Shown here piece after piece: positions 46,735 to 57,500 of a DNA stretch of 64,000 bases. Position 1 is the first letter of the stretch, and the number at the start of each line of letters is the position of its first letter. A model generated the notes under the pieces. That model did no database searches and was not told the origin of the DNA. It was given only the letters and a program-made list of their open reading frames with translations. The stretch is from Lumbricus terrestris. Its lineage: Eukaryota; Annelida; Clitellata; Crassiclitellata; Lumbricidae. The DNA is taken from contig OX457038.1 of the NCBI GenBank assembly GCA_949752735.1, positions 19,953,512 through 20,017,511 on the forward strand, read 5' to 3'. Both the position numbers and the translations under genes were made by a program.

Positions 46735-47090
46735 TCATGTCATATTATGTCAAACACCGACGTCGCCGCGCGACGGTTGGTCACATGCATGGACTAGGGC
46801 TCTCCACTGACGCCTATTGCGTGCGGCAGCGAGAAGATAGGATCCAGAAAGGTGGGACCAGGAAAGAATGTTGTCTATCCAGTTAATACGCGGTCTTCCA
46901 CGGTGTCGATAACCCTCGACGTGACCCAGCATGATGGCATTTTCCAAGGAATCCTGAGGGAGCCTGATGATATGTCCGAAATAAGAGAGTTTGCGAGCCT
47001 TGATGGAACCCATGAGTAAGGGGGAAGTTCTAGCAAGCCGATAAACTTGCTCTGTTGTAAGCCTGAGCGTCCAGGATATGCGCAAAAGCT
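46735..47090 (-). mobile_element. nested LINE 3' fragment, only in copy A
   Basis: Interrupts the LINE at 45425-47385. Minus reading: KLSYFGHIIRLPQDS, HRGRPRINWIDNIL, RNRRQWRALVHACDQP. Flanks ATTCTAATG (46726-46734) and TTCGAATG (47091-47098) are a likely decayed TSD. Copy B has the uninterrupted LINE at this point. Confidence 0.8.
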
Positions 47091-47385
47091 TTCGAATGGA
47101 CTTCCCTTTTTTATAAATTTTTACCAATATCGACTTCTTCCACTCTTCCGGTGCTCGTCCATGCTCCCATGCCATATTACACAGCTGTGGATTTCACCCA
47201 GTAAAAGATCTCCACCGTGTTTGATCATTTCACCAGTGATGTTATCAATTCCAGGGATCTTATTGTTTTTCAATCTTGCTATTGCTCTTTCGACCTCCCC
47301 CACCAATTTACGTCTGTGCTGCTCCCCGTCGTCGGAGGGAATCATATACCCTTTAGTTTCCTTACACTGTTGTGCAGAAAGTTAA
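47091..47385 (-). pseudogene. LINE RT N-terminal part, copy A
   Basis: Upstream part of the interrupted LINE: RAIARLKNNKIPGIDNITGE, then HGRAPEEWKKSILVKIYKKG on the minus strand, the conserved start of non-LTR RT domains. Confidence 0.75.
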
Positions 47386-48090
47386 TGACTGATTAATCCT
47401 GCATGTAATTAAGGCGACCCTGTTAGCGGAACCTTACGTTCCTTTAAGTTTGGGCATCAGTACATGTGACCATTTCAACTACTGCTTGTACTTTACTGTA
47501 TGTATACATGTATACGGTACGGTGATCAATAAAATATTGATTGATTGATGGATTAATTGATTGATTAACACTGCTATCTGTGATACATTAATTGAAGCCA
47601 AAGTTTACTTTTTGCTGCAGCTATGTTTATATGAATAAAGGCTGCACAAATAAACCAGTGAAAGCCAGCTTTTATTATCTTGTTAATTATAATTCTACAT
47701 CGGTAAATAGAATTTTCAGAAAACTCACATTTACGCAATGAAAAGTCTTAAAACCAATTTCGGAACAAAGTGTACAAAATTCTTTAAATCAATTTTCTCA
47801 TACTGTTCACACAATCTATAGACAGTTGAACTTACAACTATAATTAGAAATGCTGCATTCCAGTGTCTCGTCAGAGGCATTTGCGTTGATGTATTCTTTT
47901 GGACCCCATCTCAGATTTCAGGGGCATTGAGCATCAAGTAGACGTTCATATGTTAGAGTGAATTTTCCTATAATGTTCATTAAAAGATACGAATAGATCT
48001 ATGTCTTCTATGTCAGTCAATCAGCATAAATAAGTTTTTATTGATTTTGACGTGAATTGCCGTAATAACAATTTAGATTTAATATTCTAG
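47386..48090 (+). other. upstream region of FkbM gene with LINE-like tail
   Basis: CAATAAAATATTGATTGATTG at about 47527 looks like an element 3' end and is shared with copy B (about 60820). The following 500 bp are AT-rich. The base context before the ATG (TATTCTAG) could be a splice acceptor, implying an upstream 5'-UTR exon; no donor was identified. Confidence 0.4.
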
Positions 48091-49131
48091 ATGACTTTCA
48101 AACGATGCTCATATTTTACCAAATCTTGGACTTTAACAAGAAGAAGGCCATCAAGGAGAATGTTGCGGAGCCTCATCTGTGGAATACTTCTGATTTGCAT
48201 GACAGCACTTCTAAATCTTGGAACACGTTTCGTTGCCTGGTCTCCGTTAAAACAAGATCTCAACTTAAATAGCAACAGAGAGAAGCTGTCGGATCTGCAA
48301 TTACTCGAACCATCGGAGTTCGACGATCAGCCGGACGTGCAGTGCATCAATGCGACAGTCGGAGGGCTGCACTTTCCGATGTGCATCTATGATCCTCAAC
48401 AGGATATTTACATCTCAGCAGCGGCGGCTGCTGGTGGATGCTTTGAGCAAGATCTAGTCAAGAAGTGGATCGATTTCTTTCGCATACACCCTTACGTGTC
48501 GTTTGTGGATATCGGTGCTAACCTTGGAATATACACGCTGCCAATTGCACATTTACATTCCGGAATTATCCATGTTGTCTCAGTTGAACCAAACAGGGAC
48601 ACTGTGCGACGATTGGCCAAGTCCGTTCGTCTCGGGCGAATCGAAAATAACGTTGCCATCCTTCATTATGCTCTTTCCAGAGAGGAAACGACCACTTTCC
48701 TGAATTATAATGACGTCAATCGTGGCGATACTTTCATGGTCAGCAATGCATCATGCCCTGGGTGTTTGTCAGCTAATGTGACGGTGCTCAACAAACTTAT
48801 ACCATTTATAAGACACAAACAAGCAGTCCTCAAAGTCGATGTACAGGGTTCCGAAATTGAGATTTTCCAGAGGAAAAGTGCTGCCAAGTTCTTCGAAGAA
48901 ATCGATGTTGTCATGGTCCAGATAGAATGGAATCAATATCCAGAAAACTATGGCCAAGCGGAAGACAGAAGACGAAGAGTTGACCGCTTTCTGGAATTTT
49001 TCTACCAAAGAGGATACGATGTCTATGACCCAAAAACGGAAGCAAAATTAGACGCCGACTGGATAAAGTGGCCTTTCGACGTTGTATTCAAGAAAGAAGA
49101 GTTACCAAAGAACCAACTGTTTCTTATATGA
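48091..49131 (+). CDS. FkbM-family methyltransferase, type II membrane protein
   Basis: The uninterrupted 346-residue frame reads as one coding exon. Residues about 24-43 (LRSLICGILLICMTALLNLG) form a single hydrophobic segment after a Lys/Arg-rich N-terminus, fitting a type II signal anchor with a lumenal catalytic domain. The SAM-binding core is visible: motif I VDIGANLG (139-146), acidic end of the next strand SVEPN (E166) and the family hallmark KVDVQGSE (248-255), where KxDxEGxE is usual. Such enzymes methylate sugar or other hydroxyl groups, but the substrate here is unknown. The downstream paralog at 61614-62745 is about 96 percent identical in DNA over a 240-bp sample. The start is the first ATG and places the signal anchor correctly. 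Expression is not shown. Confidence 0.88.
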   Translation: MTFKRCSYFTKSWTLTRRRPSRRMLRSLICGILLICMTALLNLGTRFVAWSPLKQDLNLNSNREKLSDLQLLEPSEFDDQPDVQCINATVGGLHFPMCIYDPQQDIYISAAAAAGGCFEQDLVKKWIDFFRIHPYVSFVDIGANLGIYTLPIAHLHSGIIHVVSVEPNRDTVRRLAKSVRLGRIENNVAILHYALSREETTTFLNYNDVNRGDTFMVSNASCPGCLSANVTVLNKLIPFIRHKQAVLKVDVQGSEIEIFQRKSAAKFFEEIDVVMVQIEWNQYPENYGQAEDRRRRVDRFLEFFYQRGYDVYDPKTEAKLDADWIKWPFDVVFKKEELPKNQLFLI

Positions 49132-49207
49132 ATGGAGTGGAGAGATGGTTCCATTTAGACATATTATATTTCGTTTTGATGTTGCACATTTCAGTTTGCC
49201 TTATATT

Positions 49208-49270
49208 ATACACGCTGCCAATTGCACATTTACATTCCGGAATTATCCATGTTGTCTCAGTTGAACCAAA
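49208..49270 (+). repeat. 63-bp copy of FkbM coding sequence in its own 3' flank
   Basis: The 63 bp starting ATACACGCTGCCAATTGCAC are identical by eye to 48531-48593 in the gene. The paralog B lacks this insertion (TTTGCCTCATTGGAAC is continuous near 62813). Confidence 0.93.
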
Positions 49271-50040
49271 GATACTCATTGGAACGAGTCTCAGTTATGC
49301 CAGACATAAACGTTATTAGCCTTCTTTGGACCCATGTTTTTTTACCAATTAGGCTACCTGCGTCGCGTTGTTTAACACTTATTGCTGCAATGTTTAGCCT
49401 GTAACTTTCTAAGTCGATTTAGGCCTACTATTAGTTTGTAATCGAAGAAAAATTAATCTTAAACTATAAAGCAAAAATATGTTTGTCAATCCGCGGTGAT
49501 ATCGCGATGTGTGTATGTCTGCCCCAAGAAAGGCTCTGAAACCGCATTCATTCGAATGACGAAACATTTTAAAAATCTTATGCGAATTTGTAGGTCAGCG
49601 CGACTATTTCCAGCTCTCAATTCACTTTATAACCCGATAATATGGACATTTTAAATTTCGATGAGGTAGAAGTAGTGTCGAAAACTCTAAATTTCCCTTG
49701 AAACGTCGGGTCCCACATCTATTAAATTATAAAACTGAAACAGGTTCAAATAATATTATTGGCATAGAGTTGTCTGACAATTTTTCATCCAACGGGCATT
49801 TGCCCCGTATACGACAATGTGGGCCTACTACTAGCAATCTGTTCTCAGTTTCACCAACTGTTGCAGACTCTTTTTCGCTTGGCCTAACCAAGGAGCGCCG
49901 ATGAGTAGGCCCTAGAGATCTTCAGGGGGCGCTATATAAATTCCGATTGATCGATCGATTTACAAGATGTTCGCAAACAGGATTTTAAATAAATGAAATT
50001 TGGTGCTATACCATAAAAATTATGGGGTAAGACGACCAGT
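49271..50040 (+). other. 3' flank of copy A and LINE 3' remnant
   Basis: Similarity to copy B ends near 49550. GGGGGCGCTATATAAATTCC followed by a GATC-type tail at about 49925-49960 marks a plus-strand LINE 3' end, with a degenerate C-terminus upstream (LGLTKERR and stop). Confidence 0.5.
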
Positions 50041-51080
50041 AACATGAAGCAAGACGCCCATCAGTGACAAATGTTTGCTGTCTATGTGAATGACATTATT
50101 GAAAAATTAAGTAGATCTAGTCATGGGTGTAGAATTGGTGATACTTATTTGGGATGTGTCATGTACGCAGATGTTCTCATCTTAATTTCAGCATCGCTGT
50201 GTGACCTTCAATCTATGGTTGATATTTGCTTTGTCGAGTTAAAAGGTACCGATATTGATATGAAGCTTAATGTAGCCAAATCTCAAGCTATAAGGATTAG
50301 AACGCGGTTCCGTAACACATGTAGCCTAAGAGCATTATGGTCAATGGAGTAGAGATCAGTTTTGTTGACAAGTTATAATATTTGGGCTGTTTTCTGACTG
50401 CATCCAAGTCATTTAAAATTAGTCTGCATGAGTGTGAAGTTTTATAGGTCATTTAATTCATTGTAGCATATAGCAAATGCCACAATTTTAGTGAACCAGT
50501 TTTGTTGCATTTAGTACCTGCCCACTGTAAACCGTTTCTTCTTTATGGAATGGAAGCTGTCAGCCCTATCAAAAGTGAGCTGAATTCTAATTTAGAGCAC
50601 ACTTACAGCTCTGCAGTTTGTAAAATTTTATAGTCTCCCATAGTAGTGCTGCATCTGTGCTTCACTTCATGCATGAAAATAATATTACAGACTGTTGGTT
50701 ATCCAGAAGATTGCGTTTTATCAGGAAATGCCTTTCACACAACAATGTTGTTGTCAGAGATCTTTGGGCGCCATTTTTGTGGCAGCCGCATGTTGTTTTT
50801 CGTTACCATTATCTCGTTTCAACCAGGCGAATGGGTTATCTACCAGACAATACGCCAGACGTCTCGGACATGGTTCACGAAGCTGATGACAAGCTGCTTG
50901 CGTCAGTCTGCAGCAATTTATTCCATGTCCTGCGTAGTTTGTTTCCGCCTATAATAAAGCGTCGCTGCGGTCTGCGCCCGAGATCTCATAACTTTGAATT
51001 GCCAACTAAGGATGATAAGAACTTCATACCTAGAGTACTCTACAATAGTTTAAAGCAAATGATAAAAATAAGCGATTAGT
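50041..51080 (+). pseudogene. LINE RT palm to C-terminus, decayed
   Basis: Plus-strand pieces in several frames: MFAVYVNDIIEKLSRSSHGC with CVMYADVLILIS, then MKLNVAKSQAIRI, then HCKPFLLYGMEAVSPIKSEL, then FRYHYLVSTRRMGYLPDN. The catalytic box reads YADV instead of YADD, and frame changes occur near 50350 and 50640, so it cannot be active. Confidence 0.75.
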
Positions 51081-51217
51081 TTAAAATTAATAAATAATGC
51101 AACTCTTGACCAATGTACAAATATTTAATTTTTTAAATTTTTATTTTTCATATATAACTATTTTTCTGTTCATCTTGTAACTGTGTTGCGGCTTGTCAAC
51201 CTGATTTCTGATTAAAC

Positions 51218-51258
<41 letters not shown>

Positions 51259-52440
51259 TTTTCATCATGTTTCTCTTACACAGGTTTCGCAAAATTAGGT
51301 TTTCGTTGACAACGAGTGACCTGTTCGTAGGGAACGCGAAAGTGCGATGTAGGCCTATTTCGACCGGAAATGCAAGTAGGGGAGAGCGGGGCATAATGGG
51401 ATACCGGGGCATAACGGGAAACTTCATTGTTGTCATGTTTAATAGCCGAAGACGTTTTCAATCGGAAGTAACGCATTTTTGAAGGTGAGCGTCTTGCAAT
51501 TTTTATGATTAAAAGTTGATTTTCACACTCTCCAATATAAGGTACGTTCATAATCTAAAAATTATCTAGAAACAGTGGAGCTATATTAAATTTAGTTTAT
51601 ATACCATCCATGTGTATGGTAATATATACAGTCACATCTTCCCATATGAAAAATTGTACAGGTTCAGTATTTTGTTTCAAAATGGCGGGTTTACAATTGT
51701 GAAAATTGGGACATGATGGGATAGCCTACAGATATTTCATTTTGCCCCATTTTATGATTCTATAGCAATTTTTTCATATTGTTATGTTGTTATATTTGTT
51801 ATATTTCATGGGTTCTAATTACCCCCTCACGTCTCAAGCATTGTTTACATTACAAAACAAGCAATAATAAAAAAAAATATGGGGCACTTTTTTGAAAGCA
51901 TAGAATTTTACATGTTATGGGGCAAAATGCGATAGGTATCCCATTTTACCTGAGGTGGTGAGGCATAACGGGAATTTTTACACATTGGTAAAAAATCATT
52001 ACCTCTATTGTGGGCGATGCTTAAGTAGATTATTTTAGTTGATGCTGTACGTTATATATGCCTGCACAATGTGAATATAAAAGTTCTAAAAATAAATAAA
52101 AAATAATAAAATAAAATAAATTGCCTTAATAAATGGTCAGAGCCTAAGTAAAGCTCTGTATAGCCTACCACTGTCAAGAACGCTAATGCGTTGTTAGCAT
52201 ATAATATAGCCTATAGCCTACGTAGCCTACACTAGCAACTTGCGATAAATGTGCAAAATGCTGATTTCTCAAAACTATTTTGAGGAATTATTTTCGAGAG
52301 TTTTTAAAACCACTCTTTTATCTTGGATTTTCAAAATATTTTGGAAAAGTAGGCCCTTTTCTGCCCATCACTGCATAATAGGTCTACAAGTATACAACGA
52401 ATTGCAATTAAAATATGCAATACATTCAGATGCATAATTG
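51081..52440. repeat. AT microsatellite and GGGGCATAATGGGA-type repeat
   Basis: (AT)n at 51217-51257. GGGGAGAGCGGGGCATAATG (about 51379) and its GGGGCAAAATGCGATAGG/ATCCCATTTTACC counterparts (about 51910-51975) suggest a decayed element with inverted ends. Remainder AT-rich, no gene. Confidence 0.4.
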
Positions 52441-52770
52441 TATTGTATTTTGTATTGTATTGCATTTAAACATTTATAAAGCACCTCTAGTAGGGTGAAC
52501 CGTTCAGAGGCGCTCCCAGTGCGCAAGACCCCGCGAGAAGAAGCAGGTTTTGAGAAGAGACAGAGCAGAGGAGAGACTGACAGACACCTGGAGTGTAGAG
52601 TGAACAGAAGGAGAAAGAGCATTCCAGAGAGAAGGACCAATTGAGACAAAAGATCGAGACTGAGCCATAGCAGTTCTAGACCGAGGAACCAATAGGTCAA
52701 GTCTGTTGGATGAGCGAAGTGGACGATGGGAGGAAGCTGAGTGAGGACGAAGTAAAACATTAGTCAGATA
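52441..52770 (-). pseudogene. LINE C-terminus with (CAATA)n tail
   Basis: The minus frame reads VPRSRTAMAQSRSFVSIGPS then LWNALSPSV, the common LINE C-terminal box, followed by a GTGCTTTATAAATG end and a CAATA-type tail toward 52441. 5' truncated. Confidence 0.65.
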
Positions 52771-53359
52771 TTTTGGTATTTTTAGTATAGGCGTAGGTTA
52801 CACGGAATTGCAATAAAAAATGCAATAGGCCTACATTCAGATGAAGCGAGAGCGCGATGTAAATAAAACTTCAGTTCAATGCATGAACTGAGATACAGTT
52901 TGTTTTTATTTCTATTGTATTGTTCTAAACACTGGCTATAGTCTGTTTCGTCTTCGATAACGTTAGCGTTGAAATACTCATATTGGTATTTTTAGATCTG
53001 GTTCTAGTAACCATATTTATTCGTTGTCATTCGCTAGGTGGCCACCAGTCTCGAAAACCTGAAGCGCTAGGAACCGACGAGCGACGTGTAGACCGAGCGT
53101 TAAAAATATTCCCACTGTAAGACCTCCGAAAAATTGATGACAAGCTACATTTTACTTTTTCATGCACATATTTGTGCGTAGATGTTGCACAAATAGATGC
53201 CCAGATCACGATCAATTGGCATCTTTTTAGGAAGCAATTTAGTATAGAACTATATTTTTGGCGATAGCGCATTAATCAATTACCGCTATATTAATATTGA
53301 GTAGGAAGCGTGATATTTGATACGTGACTTAATATAAGCTCATCGAAAAGGTCGTCGCC
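52771..53359. other. no gene recognised
   Basis: AT-rich, no motif-bearing frame. Confidence 0.4.
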
Positions 53360-53743
53360 ATGCAACTCGTCGCTTACCTAGAAGGGAATAGGCCTAATCT
53401 GCTGCCTCAGAATCAGTCCGGTTTCAGAAGATTCCACTCAACTGAAACGCTTCTGCTCCGACTCCTCTCAGACATCTACGGAGCGATCGACAGAGCTCAA
53501 CTGACCCTGCTGGCTCTTTTTGACGTCAGCGCCGCTTTTGACACTGTAGACCACGAGATTTTGTTAGAGCGGCTGAGTGTTTCTTTTGGTTTGTCTGGTG
53601 CATTTTACAAATGGATAGAATCTTTTCTTCATGAGCATTCTCTCTGCGTGGACCATGGTTCTTCTAGGTCCTCGTGGGTGCCTGCACAATATGGTCTACC
53701 CCAGGGTTCAGTCCTTGGTCCCATACTTTATATTATTTACACC
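53360..53743 (+). pseudogene. LINE RT fingers and palm, cut before the YADD box
   Basis: The plus frame reads NQSGFRRFHSTETLLLRLLS, ALFDVSAAFDTVDHEILL and QYGLPQGSVLGPILYIIYT, conserved RT motifs of a CR1/L2-like element. It stops where a hAT-like end begins (53744), just short of the catalytic YADD box. A LINE C-terminus at 54283 could be its displaced 3' part. Confidence 0.78.
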
Positions 53744-55051
53744 GAGGGCCGGATTAACAAATGTGGGGGCCCTGTTCAATGAAGTTGTGGGGGCCCCAAC
53801 CGAACAGAAGCCCGACAAAATGACACGTAAAACGTGTCGTGTTCAACGAATCAACGTTCGTCTATTATTAATTCATTAGGCCTGCGTTTGGTTTTTACAA
53901 TAACATGTCTTTAAAACTCCAGTCTAGTTTTAAAGTAGACCTATAATATAGGCCTATATGCTCTACATCTTTTACGGTACGGCTTAAAAATATTAAAGTG
54001 ATTCTTGGTGAGACATTATCTTTGAACCAGAGCATAGCCAGTGCACCTGTAGGGGCAGACATTGCACTAGCGATTTTATGCCCCAAATAAATTCTTGGAA
54101 TTTTTTGTCAGTCTTGCCGCAGAACAGCGACTAAGCAAATGGTTTTTACCAGGGCACTGCCCTGATTATCTGAGGGGATCATCTTGATATGAAACCTCGC
54201 AAGTCGTAATAAATGTTATCAACCTGATTTTCCATGCTGATTTCAAACTAGCATACAATTACGCCAATAGTTGAACCTGGCTCAGCGCCATCCTACCTTT
54301 GTGAGCTTTTCACCATGTGATCTGTCTCTCTGGGCTGCCGTTCACTGCGCTCATCCACCCGTGGAGACTTCCTTGTACTGTTTCGCGTACTGTGAGTCTG
54401 TGACCATGCAGGGAAGAGCGTTCTCGGCAGTGCCATGATCGAGTCCAGCTATCTGCAATAGCCTTCCTGTGGCTCACCTCTGGATACAGTGTTCCCATTG
54501 ACTTTGCAGGCTCTCTCTTTCGTTTTCTTAAGGCTTTTCTCTTATTGCCAGACCGCGTTAATTGGGAGAGTCTTTGAGTAGAAATCTTAAGGGGCAGTAT
54601 TATAAATTCATGTTATTGATCGATTCAATTCGTATAAACAGAGTGTATATTGAGCCTACGATGTACACAATAATTATAATGACGCCATTTCATAATGCAT
54701 CGCATAGCCCTTAAGTTCAGATCAGGCGAAGTATTAACTTTTAAGAAGGCTATTTAAATAAGCAATAAAACTTATAGCTCTTACGCCTATACTTGCATTT
54801 GTGTTAGATTTTAAGATCAATATGCCTTGCAATGAAAACTGCAATAGGGGGCCCCCACACATGTGCAAAGTTGTATGTCAAAATCCGTAGTAGCCTATTC
54901 CAATAATTTGACTATTTGTTCAGAGATTTTAAACTCATTTTTTTATTAGGCCTATAATTAACAATGATCAAAAAATATTCCGATTTCATGTGTGGGGGCC
55001 CCCTAAAGTGTGTTCGACCGAACATGTCGAACATGCCTTAATCCGGCCCTG
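53744..55051. mobile_element. hAT-like element, 1308 bp, at duplication edge
   Basis: AGGGCCGGATTAA at the left and TTAATCCGGCCCTG at the right are inverted repeats (first base differs). GGGGGCCCC-type blocks lie near each end. The 8-bp flanks do not match, so it has no intact TSD. Its right end abuts the first base of segmental copy B. Confidence 0.7.
54283..54640 (+). pseudogene. LINE C-terminus and 3' end inside hAT-like element
   Basis: GCCATCCTACCTTTGTGAGC parallels 43220-43250, and AGGGGCAGTATTATAAATTC parallels the GGGGCGCTATATAAAT end. Frames are broken. Confidence 0.6.
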
Positions 55052-55648
55052 GCACGAATGACAATTATGATGATCAGCATAACGATATGCATGTCCTTTT
55101 GTGATTTGTTATGAACATAAAAATATAAGCTTAGCTTTCTTAGTGATAACACTTTTCGGTGGTGCTTTATTGGGTGGAGCTTGGAATTTAAGGCTTATAA
55201 TATAAAGCTTCATATTTGTGGAGTTTTACTGGGGATTAAACTCCATGCTTGGGACCAGTTTTGTCGAATACATGGTTTTCATTGCCAAGAGGCCGATGGC
55301 ATCTGTGTCTCATGATGAAAAATGGATTAATGGTTTGTGAGCCCAGGTTACGGGCCGAGGGAATTAATGTTTCTGCTATGCATGTGTGGATCCATCGAAT
55401 CATGGTAGCATCACTGGCGTGAAGAGCAGAACATCAGGTAGGATGCGGGATAGATTCCCACTATCATACCAAAGGTCCACTCAGTCTATAATTTGCTAGA
55501 ACGTTTGATGACACTAGTCTGGATATGAATATAAAGAACTAAACATCCCAAAATGCGATACTGTAATGTGATGTGAATGAATCAGAATAAGATATTGCAC
55601 GACTATTCACACAGTACTAACAGGATTTTACAGAGCTAAATAAAGATG

Positions 55649-55818
55649 TCTTGTCTTGTCGTCAACCATCTTCGATCCGAGGGTTGGTCGCATCATGGAC
55701 GAGCTTCCTCCATCTCTTCCTGTCCCTTGTGTCCACCAGAGTCTGCCCGAGAGTTGTTCCCATCCATGTTTCGATGCTGACAAGCCAGCCCATTCTCGGT
55801 CTCCCTCGTGATAAGATG
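55649..55818 (-). mobile_element. 170-bp LINE 3' fragment with 9-bp TSD
   Basis: Minus reading: GRPRMGWLVSIETWMG, then RKRWRKLVHDATNPRIEDG and stop, with a short ACAAG tail. ATAAAGATG flanks both sides (55640-55648, 55819-55827). Copy A has the single empty site near 37858. Confidence 0.88.
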
Positions 55819-55827
55819 ATAAAGATG

Positions 55828-57261
55828 ACAAAGCATATTATCAAGGAGAATATTCAGGGGTCCGATGTCTTGATCTAAAGCTCCGGCTTCTATAGTCGCA
55901 TCGCAATTGTAGGCTATCAAAAGTTGAGTTCGATCAACATTAACGGTTTAGAACGTAACCTACGGTCGTTTATTTATTGACAATAATTATGTTTGTGCAT
56001 TTTATACGCATAGCTATTTAAGTGGATTCCTTAGCATTTACTTAAAAGGATTCGTTGTAAAAGTTTCAGATTTAATTATGAAGGCCTAGGCGTAGGTCTA
56101 GAATTCAGGGTAGGACTTGTATGGACAATTGAGGTGGTATGCACATAAGTGGAGGAAATGTCCGGGGGTAAATATCCTAGTCGAAATCGGGAGGAACATC
56201 CGGGGGATATGTCCAGGGGGAAACGTCCAAGGGAAAATTTCCAGAGGGAAATGTCCTACACTCAGGACATAGGCACAGAACATCAGAGAACTTAGGCACA
56301 GAACGTAGCACGTGAACGGTAAACATAAGTAGGCCTTAAAATTACAGTTCATTGTCTCTGGACAACCCTTCTGACCCGACGCAGCGATCCGAATAAGCTG
56401 GTGTCCCGCGCGTTTCTCTTTAGCAGTGCCTTATATAGCTTTAAGGCTTAGACCGATTTTGAAGGTAGTCTATTGTTTAATAGTTGCAGCATGAATAGAC
56501 AAACTACAACGTCTTATTTGTGATGACATTTTGTCGGTCAAATAAATGAAACCCAACAAATAGACTGAAGCGCCATTCAGGTACTAAACGTCACAACTAT
56601 GCAGGAAAGCATGACCAGTAGGCTATTTTTAAGAACAAAGCTGATGACTCCAAAAGGCGCACTTGGGATGGGATGTTTGGGAGTTCCAGCAGCAAGATGC
56701 GGCAGTTGATGAAGTGTCACAAACTGAATAGACATAACCTAATTATGAACTTCTACTGCCTATTAGGTAGCCCTCAGAACCGCCATTAAGAGACAGAAAA
56801 ATTCACACAGTTGCCAAAAGCAATTTTGAATTATGATGTGACAATTTATAACAATGGACATTGGACAATGCATGGTACAAAAAATGCTGTTTTCTCGGGG
56901 GGGTATAATTCGAAAAAAATTTGGGGGTCGTCACAACTATCGAAATCTTTTCAAGGGGTCGCCGCACTGAAAAGGTTGAGAACCACTGGCCTAAGTATTG
57001 CACTGCGCTATATAAATGCTATGAATGAATGAATGAATAATATATCCACACAGACGCAATATGCCTATCCGTTTTATATAGGCCTACCGCTCGTTTAAGC
57101 ACTGACAAATTATAATTATAATTATAACCATCGCAATAGCGATGTATCGAGCAGATGGCGAAGATAATGTTTTGTAAGGTGCAAACATTGCGATGGTTTG
57201 TAGCCTACTCGATCTTCTGATTTACAACTTAAAACAGTTTTTAGCGTTTTCGTCGGTGAGA
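55828..57261. other. no gene recognised
   Basis: Contains G-rich GGGGATATGTCC-type repeats (56155-56260) matching 38389-38515, a shared block from about 56270, and a LINE-like 3' end at about 57005-57040. No coding motif. Confidence 0.45.
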
Positions 57262-57500
57262 GGCGTAGGCTATAGGCTAATTGCAGAACACGGGACCACT
57301 AGTTTTTAGCGATTTTAGTATATTATAGTATATAGTATTTAATGACGACACTAACCCTAACACTAACCCTAACTGACACTCACGACGCTTAATCTGACCT
57401 AACCGACCCTCACGACGCTTAACCTGACCTAACCGACCCTCACGACGCTAACCCTGATCCTAACCGCTAAACTAGCGGTCCCATGTTCTGCAATTACGCC
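57262..57500. mobile_element. inverted-repeat element with telomere-like core (copy B)
   Basis: The paralog of 39437-39641, with one more core unit (CTCACGACGCTTAACCTGAC occurs an extra time) and the same inverted ends. Confidence 0.7.

Larger units (their letters stand above)
35471..49550. repeat. segmental duplication, copy A
   Basis: Collinear, direct-orientation similarity to 55052-63091. Anchors: GCACGAATGACAATTATGAT (35472/55052), the flanks of the 35857 hAT, the block near 38921/56270, the inverted-repeat element 39437/57262, CTTCCTTTCTGCGAAGC (about 44330/58010), a LINE at 45.4/59.1 kb and the FkbM gene at 48.1/61.6 kb. Copy A is about 6 kb longer because of extra insertions, including 35857-37651, 37939-38287, about 40150-44328 and 46735-47090. 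Confidence 0.9.

Noticed and set aside
48769..49008. Minus-strand and alternate-frame ORFs over the FkbM gene
   Set aside because: Shadows of the plus-strand gene, repeated at the same place in copy B.
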